This document shows positions 40,836-49,876 of a stretch of 57,351 nucleotides of DNA, piece by piece. The stretch is taken from NCBI GenBank assembly GCA_030018695.1, contig JASEHI010000008.1, positions 1-57,351 on the forward strand, given 5' to 3'. This stretch comes from Anaerolineales bacterium (lineage in GTDB: Bacteria > Chloroflexota > Anaerolineae > Anaerolineales > Villigracilaceae). The position numbers and the translations under genes were made by a program. The notes under the pieces were generated by a model. That model was given only the letters and a program-made list of their open reading frames with translations. It searched no databases and was not told the origin of the DNA. Every line of letters begins with the position of its first letter. Position 1 is the first letter of the stretch.

Positions 40836-43070
40836 CTATGGTGTTGCTTCGCTGCCTTGAGGGGTGGGCGGGCGAATCACGCCGATGGACGATTCCCACC
40901 CGTAGACGCTTTGCGGCCGGCCGGAAAAATAGATTTCCACGATGCGCCTGAAGATTGGCGCCGCGTATTCGGAGCCTTCGCCCTTGTTCTCGACCAGGAC
41001 GACAATGGCAATATCCGGCTTACCCGGGCGGTTCGCCAGCGTGTAACCCGTGAACCAGGAATGTGGGTAATCCGGGAGGCCCGATTCAGCCGTGCCAGTC
41101 TTCCCGGCGATCGGGATGGTCAGGCCGCTGAAGCGGATATAGGCCGTCCCGCGCGGGTGTTCCACCACGCTGCGCATGGCATCTTGAATGACTTGTAGAT
41201 TCTCCGGCTTGACCGGCAAGACACCCTGCGCCTCGGGCTTGAAGGTCAGTATCGCCTCGCCGCTGAGCGGAGCATTCGTTGTCACAGGTTGGATTTTCTC
41301 GACGATCTGCGGGCGGTAGAGTGTGCCGCCATTGCCGACGGCTGCGGTGAAAACGGCTACCTGGAGCGGAGTGACTCTGACGTCGCTCTGGCCAATGGCG
41401 ATGCTGGTGGCCTGAACGCCATCCCCGGCATTCGGGATCTGACCTGTGACCTCAGCAACCTGCTGGATGCCGGTGGCCTGTCCCAGGCCAAAACTGCGCG
41501 CCATATCGGAAATGGCATTGCCTCTCCCCAAGGTGAAGAGGTTCAGGCCGATGTGCATGAACCAGGGGTTGCAAGAACGCATCAATCCTTCGGGCAGGGT
41601 CAACAATCCGCTGGGCTTGGTCTTACACTGTTCCAAGGTTGGGTCTTCTTTCAATTCTTTCTGGCAGCGATCCCAGGTCCAGTCGTGCAAGATATGGGTA
41701 GGCCCGAGTTCGGTAAAATCGTACTGGCAATCGTAAGTTGATTGGGGCGTGAACACACCGCTTTCCAGGGCGGCGGCCATCGTGATGATCTTGAATACCG
41801 AGCCGAGCGGGTATTGCCCTTGCGCGGCGCGATTGTAGAGCGGCTGGGCCGGGTTGTTGATCATATTGGATAAATTAATATTGTTGTAATTGTTCGCGTC
41901 AAACAGGTTGGCGTCCAAGCCCGGCTCTGAGACCATTGCCAGGACGCGCCCGGTATCGCGTTCGAGGACCACTATGGCACCGGGGAAACCATCCATGGCC
42001 TGCTGGGCCTGAGCCTGCAGATCTCGATCAATGGTCAGGTAGATCGAGTCAGCCGGCTTGGATTCAGTTTGAGCAATTGGATTGCCGATGTTTCCATTGG
42101 CATCCACGAGATATAGTCTGGCTTCGTTCTTGCCGGCCAGGTAAGGCTCGCCCCATTTTTCGATCCCGCTTTTTCCGACTCGCTCGCCTCCGCTGTATCC
42201 TTTGCGGCGGTAGCTTTCCAGCTCTTCCGGGAAGATGGTCTGGGTATACCCGACTGCCTGCGAGGCGGTGAAATAGTAGCGGGAGGTATAGGGGTTCATC
42301 TGCAGGCCGCTGTAGGCTGAGAGCGCGGCGAAACGCTTATCCACTGCATTCTGGCTGGCCTCGCCGATCGGGACGTATAAACCTGAGGGGTAATTTTCAT
42401 AGGCGAAGCGGATAACTTCCGGACGGACGCCGGTCAGCCGCCATAGCTCAGAAAAGAGGGATTCTTCGAACTCAGGGGGAACTCCGCCGGCTATCAGGCC
42501 CAGCGCCACGGCTTCCGTTTGAGTGACCAGGGGGTTGCCGTTGCGGTCATAGATATCACCGCGCGCCGGGATTCTATAGTCACTCAGCAGTCTGTAACCG
42601 CCCGCCAATTCCGGCAGGATCAAGCTGTCGTCCCACTGGATGCGCCAGGCGCCTGCCTCCAGGTTGAAGTGGGCGGTCATCTCGCGCTGGATGTCGCCGT
42701 ACAAGCTGGAGCGATAGATAACGCGGTAAGCAGCCTGCGCGTTGCCGGGATTGGTCAGCGTGGAGAGGATGCTGTATTCCATTTCATTTACGCTCAGGGC
42801 TGTCAGGGCATTCTTGTAGCGTTGGGTGAAATCCTCTTGCGAGAGACTATCCTGGGTGGCCTGGTTCAACATGGGGTACATCGCGGCGAAGTCTTCGCTC
42901 ATCTGGGCATCCAGATAAGCGCGCATGGCGGCTTCTGCGCTGGGCGTTCGCGTAGTAACGATTTGCGGCGTGGGGATGGACGTGGGATTCCCATTGCCGA
43001 CGCCGCCGCGGGCGCAAGCAGTCAATAGAGAAATGACCAGGATGAGATTTAACCAGCGGAGCAATTTCAT
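40836..43070 (-). CDS. Penicillin-binding protein 2-type transpeptidase (lipoprotein)
   Basis: A 744-aa peptidoglycan D,D-transpeptidase. The N-terminal lipobox LLTAC, a Ser/Thr/Pro linker, then an NTF2-like (MecA_N) domain (AAMRAYLDAQMSEDFAAMY). A dimerisation region contains RGDIYDRNGNPL, followed by the transpeptidase domain with S424-V-F-K427, S499-C-N501 and K657-T-G659. Start MKLLRW at 43070; the upstream extension is not supported. It sits in a run with rsgA and maf. Confidence 0.88.
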   Translation of the reverse strand: MKLLRWLNLILVISLLTACARGGVGNGNPTSIPTPQIVTTRTPSAEAAMRAYLDAQMSEDFAAMYPMLNQATQDSLSQEDFTQRYKNALTALSVNEMEYSILSTLTNPGNAQAAYRVIYRSSLYGDIQREMTAHFNLEAGAWRIQWDDSLILPELAGGYRLLSDYRIPARGDIYDRNGNPLVTQTEAVALGLIAGGVPPEFEESLFSELWRLTGVRPEVIRFAYENYPSGLYVPIGEASQNAVDKRFAALSAYSGLQMNPYTSRYYFTASQAVGYTQTIFPEELESYRRKGYSGGERVGKSGIEKWGEPYLAGKNEARLYLVDANGNIGNPIAQTESKPADSIYLTIDRDLQAQAQQAMDGFPGAIVVLERDTGRVLAMVSEPGLDANLFDANNYNNINLSNMINNPAQPLYNRAAQGQYPLGSVFKIITMAAALESGVFTPQSTYDCQYDFTELGPTHILHDWTWDRCQKELKEDPTLEQCKTKPSGLLTLPEGLMRSCNPWFMHIGLNLFTLGRGNAISDMARSFGLGQATGIQQVAEVTGQIPNAGDGVQATSIAIGQSDVRVTPLQVAVFTAAVGNGGTLYRPQIVEKIQPVTTNAPLSGEAILTFKPEAQGVLPVKPENLQVIQDAMRSVVEHPRGTAYIRFSGLTIPIAGKTGTAESGLPDYPHSWFTGYTLANRPGKPDIAIVVLVENKGEGSEYAAPIFRRIVEIYFSGRPQSVYGWESSIGVIRPPTPQGSEATP

Positions 43071-43087
43071 GACTTTACCTTTTCGAA

Positions 43088-43741
43088 TCAACCAATCTGT
43101 TCTTGTAAATTCGGGAAAATTGGGCATATGTAGTTCAGCATGGACTGGCAGTTGCCGGGCACATCTGCTGCGGGCGCGACCCCGAACGTTTGCATGTTTC
43201 GCGTCAGATAGCAGAGCGGCAGGCCCATCACGCTGGCATAGCAGCCGCTTAGATTTTCCACCGGCTGGAACTTGGGATGCTGGATGGCATACGCGCCGGC
43301 CTTGTCCAGCGGGTCGCCGGTGGCGACGTAGGCGACAATCTCTTCATGGCTGTACTCCCGCATCGGGACATCGGTTACGCACACGTCGGTCAACATCCGC
43401 CCATCCTTCAGGCGCAGGAGGGCAATGCCGGTGTAGACCTGGTGGCTGTGCCCGCGCAGCGTGGTCAACATCTCGATCGCCTCGGCCGCGTTCTTTGGCT
43501 TGCCGAGGGTGTCTTTTCCATTTACAACTGTCGTATCCGCAGCCAGGATAAATTCGGCTTCGCCGGCGTGTTTGGCGCCGGCACGCGCTTTGCTCTGGGC
43601 CAGGCGCAGGACGTATTCCCTGGGTGTTTCGGCGGGTCGAAGGTCTTCATCCACGTCCGCGGGCATGACACTGAACGGCCAGCCGGTCAACGCCAGTAAC
43701 TCTCTCCGGCGCGGCGAATTGGAGGCCAATACCAGTAAGGG
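43088..43741 (-). CDS. maf: Maf-like nucleotide pyrophosphatase
   Basis: It hydrolyses non-canonical or modified nucleoside triphosphates. The core LVLASNSPRRRELLALTG, VDED, AADTTVV (catalytic Asp), LGKPKNAAEAIEML and DKAGAYAIQ are diagnostic. The start is uncertain: GTG at 43741 gives a normal N-terminus (SEKPLLVLAS), while an ATG at 43816 would add 25 residues. The C-terminus is slightly extended (NLQEQIG). Confidence 0.87.
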   Translation of the reverse strand, partial: PLLVLASNSPRRRELLALTGWPFSVMPADVDEDLRPAETPREYVLRLAQSKARAGAKHAGEAEFILAADTTVVNGKDTLGKPKNAAEAIEMLTTLRGHSHQVYTGIALLRLKDGRMLTDVCVTDVPMREYSHEEIVAYVATGDPLDKAGAYAIQHPKFQPVENLSGCYASVMGLPLCYLTRNMQTFGVAPAADVPGNCQSMLNYICPIFPNLQEQIG

Positions 43742-43825
43742 TTTCTCACTCACGCGCAGGATTCTAACATATTCTCCTCTCAAACCTCTGGCGGGTTCTT
43801 TCAAGCCGTTGTACAATTCAGTAAT

Positions 43826-43975
43826 CAGTGATCAGTGACCAGTTTATTGATTTGGGTGTGTTTCAAATGAGTTGAAGTAAGAACGTCCCGAAGGTTTTGC
43901 TGAGAAAATTTGATCGTTTTTTGCCAACCTTCGGGATGGTTTGTGACCAGTGATCAGTGACCAGTTTATTGATTT
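43826..43975. repeat. Repeat G copy 3 flanked by perfect 28-bp direct repeats
   Basis: The 28 bp at 43826-43853 (starting CAGTGATCAGTGACC, ending TATTGATTT) are repeated exactly at 43948-43975. Between them lies a 94-bp repeat G with GGGTGTGTTTCAAATGAG, GTCCCGAAGGTT and its partner AACCTTCGGGA. Confidence 0.9.
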
Positions 43976-43986
43976 ATGGAGGAGCA

Positions 43987-44565
43987 ATGGAAGAACTCAA
44001 AGAGCGCATTTTACGGGACGGGAAGAATCTGGGTAATGGCATTTTGAAAGTGGATAGTTTTGTCAACCATCAGGTTGACCCGCGGCTGATGTACGCCTGC
44101 GGAGGCGAACTGGCGCGCCGTTTTGCGCACGTGGGCGCCAGCAAGGTGCTGACTGCCGAAATCTCAGGCATCGCCCCGGCCCTGACAACGGCCATGCACC
44201 TCGGCCTGCCGGTCGTCTACGCGCGTAAATCAAAGCCGGTCACCATGACCAACGCCGTTTTCCTTACCCTGGCCCCATCCCACACCAAGGGCGTGATGAC
44301 CGAACTTATCGTTTCGCCGGAGTTCCTGGCCGGCGGCGAGCGTATCCTCATCATTGACGACTTCCTGGCCAGCGGCGCAACCATCATGGGCCTGGTGCGC
44401 CTGGCGCAGACCGCCGGAGCGACTATTGTGGGCATCGGCGCGTTGATCGAAAAATCCTTCGAGGGCGGACGTGAGACATTGCGACCGCTGGGGGTCCCTA
44501 TTGAATCGCTGGCTTGCATCACTTCGATGGAGGGCGACCGGATCGTCTTCGGTGGGTGCGAGTAG
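43987..44565 (+). CDS. xpt: Xanthine phosphoribosyltransferase
   Basis: A 192-aa protein starting MEELKERILRDGKNLGNGIL, with KVDSFVNHQVDP, the PRPP loop ILIIDDFLASGATIMGLV and LIEKSFEGGRE, matching Bacillus-type Xpt. It salvages xanthine to XMP, which GuaA (next operon) converts to GMP. Start at 43987 with GGAGGAG upstream. No purine riboswitch is recognisable upstream; that space is repeat G. Confidence 0.92.
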   Translation: MEELKERILRDGKNLGNGILKVDSFVNHQVDPRLMYACGGELARRFAHVGASKVLTAEISGIAPALTTAMHLGLPVVYARKSKPVTMTNAVFLTLAPSHTKGVMTELIVSPEFLAGGERILIIDDFLASGATIMGLVRLAQTAGATIVGIGALIEKSFEGGRETLRPLGVPIESLACITSMEGDRIVFGGCE

Positions 44566-44768
44566 CATGTCATGTGTCGGGTGTCAGTATTGATTCGTTG
44601 GATATTTGCCCACATGAGTTTCGCCCCGAAGAAGGCCGTTTCCTGCCTCGAAGATTTAGACGCGGCGGATTCGGCTTTTTTGCATTTTCATCTCATCTCG
44701 GATCGCGTTCATGCCTCTACACGCTGACATGCTCACCAATTTACTAATTTACCGACTACCAATTTACG
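44566..44768. other. Spacer between xpt and guaA
   Basis: It holds an imperfect stem (GCCTCGAA with TTCGGC) followed by TTTTTT at about 44650-44690, a possible terminator for xpt, and AATTTAC-rich simple words before guaA. No gene is seen. Confidence 0.4.
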
Positions 44769-46343
44769 ATGCCTGACTCCATTGCCATCCTCGACTTCGG
44801 CTCGCAATACGCCCAACTGATTGCCCGCCGGGTGCGCGAGGCGCACGTTTATTGCGAAATCTTCGCCTGGGATACACCGGCGGATAAGGTGCTGGCGCTC
44901 AAACCCAAGGGCTTTATCCTTTCCGGCGGGCCGCGATCGGTTTACGAGAACGGCGCGCCGTATATCCAGAAGTTCATCCTGGATTCCGGTTTGCCCATCC
45001 TCGGTATTTGCTACGGCATGCAGGCCCTGACTTTCGCCCTGGGCGGACAAGTCAACCCCGCCTCCGAGCGCGAATATGGCCTCGCCACCATAACATCTCT
45101 AACCCCTAACCCCCTAACCGCTAACATCGTTTTCCCCGCCTGGATGTCGCATGGCGACCGCATCACGCAGCTCCCGGCTGGTTTTATCCCGCTGGCGAAG
45201 TCGGATAATAGCCCCTTGGCGGCGATGGGCGATCTGCAGCGCAAATACTTCGGCGTGCAGTTCCATCCAGAAGTAAGGCATACGCCCGACGGGGCGGAAA
45301 TCCTGCGCCGATTTGTGGTCGAAATCTGCGGCGCGCAACCGGACTGGACTCCGGCTTCCATTATCGAGGCAAGTGTAACTCGCATCCGCACCCAGGTCGG
45401 AAACGAGCGCGTGCTGGCGGCGGTCAGCGGCGGGGTGGATTCGTCGGTCGCCGCGGCGCTGGTGCAGGAGGCAATTGGCGACCAACTGGTGGCAGTCTTC
45501 GTGGACAACGGTCTGATGCGCCAGGGCGAAGCGGAGCAGGTTGTCGCCGCGTTTCGCAAAACGCTCGGCGCGGAACTGGTCGCGGTGGAGGCCGCCGGAG
45601 AGTTTTTGAGTGCCTTACGCGGCATCACCGACCCCGAGCAGAAACGCAAGATCGTCGGTGAGAAATTCATCCGCATTTTCGAGGCGCAGGCGCGCAAACT
45701 GGGTCAGCCGCGCTTTTTGGTACAGGGCACGATCTACCCGGACGTGGTCGAATCCAGCGCGCCGGAGCGGGACAAGGTCGAGCGCATCAAGACGCATCAT
45801 AATGTCGGCGGCCTGCCGCAGGATATGTCCTTCGAGCTGGTCGAGCCGCTGCGCTACTTGTTCAAGGACGAGGTACGGGAAGTCGGTGAGGCGCTCGGGC
45901 TGCCTCCTGAGCTGGTTTGGCGGCAGCCGTTCCCGGGTCCGGGCCTGACCGTGCGCTGTTTGGGCGAGGTGACCGCCGAGCGGTTGGCGCGGCTGCGCGC
46001 CGCGGATGCCATCCTGATCGAAGAATTGTCCGCTGCCGGACTGCTTGGCAAACCTGAAGCGTTGTCCGACAGTTCAACTGTCGGACAGCAAATTACGTCG
46101 CAAGCGTTCGTCGTCCTGCTGCCGGTGCGTTCGGTCGGCGTGATGGGCGACCAGCGCACCTACCAGGAGGCCGCCGCCATTCGCGCCGTGGTCACGGATG
46201 ACTTCATGACCGCCGACTGGGCGCGCCTGCCGCACGGGTTGCTGGCGCGGGTGGCAAACCGGATTGTAAACGAAGTGCCAGGAATCAACAGAGTGGTGTA
46301 TGATATAACCAGTAAGCCGCCCGCCACGATAGAGTGGGAGTAA
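44769..46343 (+). CDS. guaA: GMP synthase (glutamine-hydrolysing)
   Basis: A 524-aa protein. GATase domain (1-190) with Cys81 (GICYGMQ), His166 and Glu168 (FHPEV). ATP pyrophosphatase with SGGVDSS (220-226), and the C-terminal dimerisation domain ending KPPATIEWE. Two unusual in-frame stretches are present: residues 110-119 (TPNPLTAN, from repeated CTAACC words) and residues 432-440 (DSSTVGQQ), encoded by a perfect palindrome in a loop before [16 protein letters not shown]. Confidence 0.95.
   Translation: MPDSIAILDFGSQYAQLIARRVREAHVYCEIFAWDTPADKVLALKPKGFILSGGPRSVYENGAPYIQKFILDSGLPILGICYGMQALTFALGGQVNPASEREYGLATITSLTPNPLTANIVFPAWMSHGDRITQLPAGFIPLAKSDNSPLAAMGDLQRKYFGVQFHPEVRHTPDGAEILRRFVVEICGAQPDWTPASIIEASVTRIRTQVGNERVLAAVSGGVDSSVAAALVQEAIGDQLVAVFVDNGLMRQGEAEQVVAAFRKTLGAELVAVEAAGEFLSALRGITDPEQKRKIVGEKFIRIFEAQARKLGQPRFLVQGTIYPDVVESSAPERDKVERIKTHHNVGGLPQDMSFELVEPLRYLFKDEVREVGEALGLPPELVWRQPFPGPGLTVRCLGEVTAERLARLRAADAILIEELSAAGLLGKPEALSDSSTVGQQITSQAFVVLLPVRSVGVMGDQRTYQEAAAIRAVVTDDFMTADWARLPHGLLARVANRIVNEVPGINRVVYDITSKPPATIEWE
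46064..46088. repeat. Perfect palindrome inside guaA
   Basis: TGTCCGACAGTT and AACTGTCGGACA flank a single C. It is translated in frame as a linker insertion near the GuaA dimerisation domain. Confidence 0.85.
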
Positions 46344-46416
46344 GCCGATTTACGATTTACAATTGCCGATTTTCGATTGACGATCACGTTTTACGCTTTA
46401 CGTTTTATGAGCCACT

Positions 46417-46422
46417 TATAAT
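46417..46422 (+). promoter_or_regulatory. -10 box giving a leaderless VWA/FHA mRNA
   Basis: TATAAT, then CGTGACAC (8 nt), then ATG at 46431. The upstream 70 bp consist of TTTACG/GATTTACGATTTAC-like words. Confidence 0.55.
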
Positions 46423-46430
46423 CGTGACAC

Positions 46431-48365
46431 ATGAGCAATAAACGCTGGTGGCGAGGTTGGGTAGTGCTGGCTGTCCTGGCGGTGGTGACCACCATGGGAT
46501 TCTCTGTCCGCGCGCAGAGCCAGGCGCAGGTTGATCTGTATGCTCTGCAGACGGACTCCTTCCCGGCCATGACTGCCGCGCTGGATGTGTTCGACGCGAG
46601 CGGCGTTTTCGTCTCCGGGCTGACGGCAGAAAATATCACTGTGCTGGAAGATGACCAGCCGCGCCCGCTCGATTCGCTCCAGGAGCTTCAACCCGGGGTG
46701 CAATTCGTGCTGGCCATCAATCCTGGCCCCATCTTCGCCATACGCGATTCCAACGCTGTCTCACGCTACGATAAGATCGCCGCGCCGCTGCGCGATTGGG
46801 CCGCGGCGCGTCCCGCCGAGTCTGCCGATGACTTCCCGCAAGGACATCGGGACGATGTGAGCCTGGTCACGACAGATGGGTTGGTCTCCCTGCCGAGTAG
46901 GTGCTGTGCACACATGAAATCTGCCAGCGACTTCCTGGACGTCCTGGCTGCTTATCAGCCTGACTCACGTGCCATCACCCCATCCTTGATTACGCTTTCC
47001 CGGGCGCTGGATATCGCCGCGGAACCGACCGCACAATCCGGCATGAAACGGGCGGTCCTCTTCATCACTCCCCTGCCGGAGCGCGAGGCGATCCCGACCC
47101 TGCAAAGCCTGACGGCGCGGGCTGCCCAGTTGAAGATTCGCGTCTATGTTTGGATGGTCGCCCCAAAGGACTATTTCTCCACCAGCGGCGCGATTGCCCT
47201 CCAAGACCTGGCCGCCCAGACCGGAGGACAGGCCTTTCCCTTCTCTGGAGCGGAAGCCCTCCCCGACCTCGAAACTTATCTCACTCCACTCCGTCACACC
47301 TATGCGTTGACATATACCTCCGCGATTAAAACCCCCGGCAGCCACACCCTGATGATACAAGTTGCTCTGCAGGGACAGACAGCCTCGGCCGCGCCGTTGA
47401 CCTTCGACCTGGATGTCCAGCCCCCCAACCCGATCCTGGTCTCGCTGCCCGAACAGATCCTCCGCCAGAGTCCGGATGTGAAGAGCAACAACCTGACGGC
47501 GTTTGCGCCAACTGAAGAGAAGATCGAGATAATCGTCGAATTCCCGGATGGTCACCCACGCCCGCTCGTCCGCACCACGCTGTATGTGGATGGAATAATA
47601 GCGGACGAAAACACCTCCGAGCCGTTCGATAAATTCACCTGGAATTTGAACAGTTACACTTCCAGCGGCCAGCACAACCTGCAAGTCGAGGCGGTGGACA
47701 GCCTGGGTTTGAGCAAGGTCAGCCTGGGCGTACCGGTGACGGTCACGGTCGTTCAACCGCCGCGGGGACTGCAGGTGTTTCTGGTTCGCAACAGCCTGTG
47801 GATAGCCGGCGGCGCAGTGCTGCTGGCGGGGGCCGCTTTAGGCCTCATCCTGTTTGCCGGCGGGAGATTGCGCCGTGCCGCGAACACAGACCGCGGCCTC
47901 GAGCGGAAGATGCGCCTGGATCCGCTCACCCAGCCGATTTCGCCTCGCGCCGAAGTCCTGACGGCGGAAAAACCCGGATTGCAACTACCCTGGGCGCGGC
48001 GCCGTAAAAATGCGCCGGCATATCTCGTCCGGCTGAAAAGCGATGGCCAGCCGGTGACCGCCCCGCCCATCCCCTTGACTGGCAGTGAGATGACTTTTGG
48101 CGCCAATCCAACCCAGGCTACGCACGTACTGGATGACCCATCCGTCTCGCCGTTGCATGCCCGCCTCAAGAAGGAACGGAATGGTGAATTCTATTTACTG
48201 GACCAGAATTCAATCGCCGGGACATGGGTTAATTACGAACCGGTAAAGAATGAGCCCAGGCGTCTCAAACATGGCGACATCCTCCATCTTGGACAATTGT
48301 CTTATCGTTTTATGCTGCGCAAGCCGCCCGAAAAATCCAAGCCGCGTATCATCCAACAGAAATAA
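46431..48365 (+). CDS. Membrane VWA-like and FHA-domain protein
   Basis: A 644-aa protein. Signal-anchor at residues 8-25, a VWA-like domain (about 30-290) whose MIDAS start is degenerate (VLAINPGP instead of DxSxS), an Ig-like region (VDSLGLSKVSLGVPVTV), one membrane helix near 455-478, and a C-terminal cytoplasmic FHA domain (TFGANPTQATHVLDDPSVSP, LHARL, NSIAGTWVN). The FHA part would read phospho-Thr. Elements D (46835-46860) and A (46893-46910) both lie within the VWA-like part in frame, giving QGHRDDVS and PSRCCA. Confidence 0.75.
   Translation: MSNKRWWRGWVVLAVLAVVTTMGFSVRAQSQAQVDLYALQTDSFPAMTAALDVFDASGVFVSGLTAENITVLEDDQPRPLDSLQELQPGVQFVLAINPGPIFAIRDSNAVSRYDKIAAPLRDWAAARPAESADDFPQGHRDDVSLVTTDGLVSLPSRCCAHMKSASDFLDVLAAYQPDSRAITPSLITLSRALDIAAEPTAQSGMKRAVLFITPLPEREAIPTLQSLTARAAQLKIRVYVWMVAPKDYFSTSGAIALQDLAAQTGGQAFPFSGAEALPDLETYLTPLRHTYALTYTSAIKTPGSHTLMIQVALQGQTASAAPLTFDLDVQPPNPILVSLPEQILRQSPDVKSNNLTAFAPTEEKIEIIVEFPDGHPRPLVRTTLYVDGIIADENTSEPFDKFTWNLNSYTSSGQHNLQVEAVDSLGLSKVSLGVPVTVTVVQPPRGLQVFLVRNSLWIAGGAVLLAGAALGLILFAGGRLRRAANTDRGLERKMRLDPLTQPISPRAEVLTAEKPGLQLPWARRRKNAPAYLVRLKSDGQPVTAPPIPLTGSEMTFGANPTQATHVLDDPSVSPLHARLKKERNGEFYLLDQNSIAGTWVNYEPVKNEPRRLKHGDILHLGQLSYRFMLRKPPEKSKPRIIQQK
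46835..46860 (+). repeat. Element D inside the VWA/FHA gene (in frame)
   Basis: CCCGCAAGGACATCGGGACG followed by ATGTGA. Hairpin ACATCG-GGA-CGATGT. Same core as 24361-24382 (reverse) and 51990-52013. Confidence 0.75.
46893..46910 (-). repeat. Element A inside the VWA/FHA gene (in frame)
   Basis: CCGAGTAGGTGCTGTGCA, one mismatch. Read as PSRCCA. The orientation relative to the gene matches all other coding-region copies. Confidence 0.85.
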
Positions 48366-48948
48366 CGCTCCAGTCATGGTGAGATGTGTCTGACATGCCC
48401 TCTTCCGTGACAATATACTGCATCGGGATGTCATATTCGTTGTGCGGAAGATGGTCGAGCAGGAGTGCATGGTATGTGACGCCCAGGCAGATGCCATTAT
48501 CAAAGCCAGCCAGGAATCGGTCGAAAAATCCGCCTCCGTAGCCGAGCCGCCAGCCCTGACGGTCAAAGGCCAGGCCGGGTACCAGCGCGAGTTGAATTTG
48601 GTCCGGCGGGACAATCGGCAGGTTCGGGTCTGGCTCGAGCATTCCGAAGGGATGCCGGATCAGATGCTCCGGGTCGTAAGGGTGGAAGACCATGCGGCCC
48701 TCGCTCAGGATGTGCGGCAGCAGCCAGCGCTTGTGCGGGTGGCGTTCCAGCAACGGGCGCAAGTCCACTTCGCCGCGCATGGGCATATAGGTCAGGATAG
48801 TTTCACATCCCTGAAAGAGTGCCCAGGTTTCAATATGAGCGCAGATGGCAGCGCTGGCCTGGCGTTGAAAGTCCTCGCCGAGAGACCTGCGCGCTTGCCG
48901 GCTCTGTTCACGTAATTGGCGTTTGATCTCGTGAATGGTATTTGGCAT
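48349..48948 (-). CDS. 5-formyltetrahydrofolate cyclo-ligase
   Basis: A 199-aa protein: IKRQLREQSRQARRSL, YMPMRGEVDLRPLL, VPGLAFDRQGWRLGYGGGFFDRFL (the GYGGGYYDR-type ATP/substrate motif) and the final strand region. It converts 5-formyl-THF to 5,10-methenyl-THF using ATP. It converges on and overlaps the FHA gene by 17 bp. TATAAT 7 nt before the ATG implies leaderless expression. Confidence 0.9.
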   Translation of the reverse strand: MPNTIHEIKRQLREQSRQARRSLGEDFQRQASAAICAHIETWALFQGCETILTYMPMRGEVDLRPLLERHPHKRWLLPHILSEGRMVFHPYDPEHLIRHPFGMLEPDPNLPIVPPDQIQLALVPGLAFDRQGWRLGYGGGFFDRFLAGFDNGICLGVTYHALLLDHLPHNEYDIPMQYIVTEEGMSDTSHHDWSVISVG

Positions 48949-48955
48949 GGTGTGA

Positions 48956-48961
48956 ATTATA
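48956..48961 (-). promoter_or_regulatory. -10 box giving a leaderless 5-formyl-THF cyclo-ligase mRNA
   Basis: Minus-strand TATAAT, then TCACACC (7 nt), then ATG at 48948. Confidence 0.6.
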
Positions 48962-49049
48962 ACTGCCGAAGCAGCTATTTGAAATTCGGCTCTACGCTGC
49001 TGTGCGAGATATTTTATTCAGGTGTATACTTGGAACTTGTCGGCGAGAG

Positions 49050-49137
49050 GACCTGTAGGGCGGCTTTCCATAGCCGCCCCACCTGTCGGCAGGTATGGAA
49101 ACCTGCCCTACAAGTTATCCGCTAGGCTGCTAGCGGA
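49050..49137. repeat. Repeat J (double hairpin) and an adjacent 8-bp stem
   Basis: GGCGGCTTTCCATAGCCGCC and GGCAGGTATGGAAACCTGCC sit between outer words GTAGGGC and GCCCTAC (49056-49110). They are followed by TCCGCTAG-GCTG-CTAGCGGA (49118-49137). These fill most of the spacer before the lipoprotein gene. Confidence 0.8.
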
Positions 49138-49175
49138 AAACACTCTTATCCAAATTACCCATTTCAGGAGGAGCA

Positions 49176-49856
49176 ATGAAAAAGACATTTGCAGTTCTGG
49201 CTGCACCAGCTTTCGTTGTCGCTGTCTTGGTGTTGGTTACCTTGGCCTGCAGCATTTCCCCTGTCGTTACACCGGCAGGCGAAGGCAGCGGAGGGCAGCC
49301 GAGTAATATCCTCTTCTCAGACGATTTCTCAAACACCAACAGCGGCTGGGATCGAGTCCAAGAGGACGACATGGTGACCGATTACGCCAACGGTGGCTAT
49401 CGCATCTACGTGAATGAGGTCAATTACGATGTGTGGGCTAACCCGTACAAATCCTTCATAGGTGATGTGCGCGTCGAAGTGGACGCGACCAAAATTGGCG
49501 GGTCAGACGATAACGACTTTGGCCTCATCTGCCGTTATCAGGATGTAGATAATTTCTATTATTTCCTGATCAGCAGTGATGGCTATGCCGCAATCGGTAA
49601 GAAAGTGGGCGGTAATAAACAGCTCATCTCAGCCGATAAAATGAAGAAAGTGGATGGGATCAATCCAGGCGCGGCGACCAACCATATCCGTGCGGATTGC
49701 ATCGGCAGCAAGTTGAAGCTGTATGTCAATGGCAATCCGGTTGCCACGGCGACGGACAGCAGCTTCACCAGCGGTGACGTTGGCTTGATGGCCGGTACCT
49801 TCGACATGGCTGGCACCGACATCCTCTTCGACAACTTCTACGTGTACAAACCGTAA
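49176..49856 (+). CDS. Secreted lipoprotein with a concanavalin-like (LamG/DUF1080-type) domain
   Basis: A 226-aa protein. Signal peptide with lipobox TLAC (Cys about 25), a short Gly/Ser linker, then ILFSDDFSNTNSGWDRV, YANGGYRIYV, a jelly-roll core with DNDFGLICRYQDVDNFYYFLIS, and the closing IRADCIGSKLKLYVNG, FDNFYVYKP. Carbohydrate binding or surface adhesion is plausible but unproven. Good Shine-Dalgarno (AGGAGGAG). Confidence 0.8.
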   Translation: MKKTFAVLAAPAFVVAVLVLVTLACSISPVVTPAGEGSGGQPSNILFSDDFSNTNSGWDRVQEDDMVTDYANGGYRIYVNEVNYDVWANPYKSFIGDVRVEVDATKIGGSDDNDFGLICRYQDVDNFYYFLISSDGYAAIGKKVGGNKQLISADKMKKVDGINPGAATNHIRADCIGSKLKLYVNGNPVATATDSSFTSGDVGLMAGTFDMAGTDILFDNFYVYKP

Positions 49857-49876
49857 GCTTGTCTTTACACCAACAT

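Noticed and set aside
43826-43986. Purine riboswitch upstream of xpt (or guaA)
   Set aside because: No purine-aptamer junction sequence could be recognised. The space is taken by repeat G and its 28-bp flanks, and by simple words upstream of guaA.
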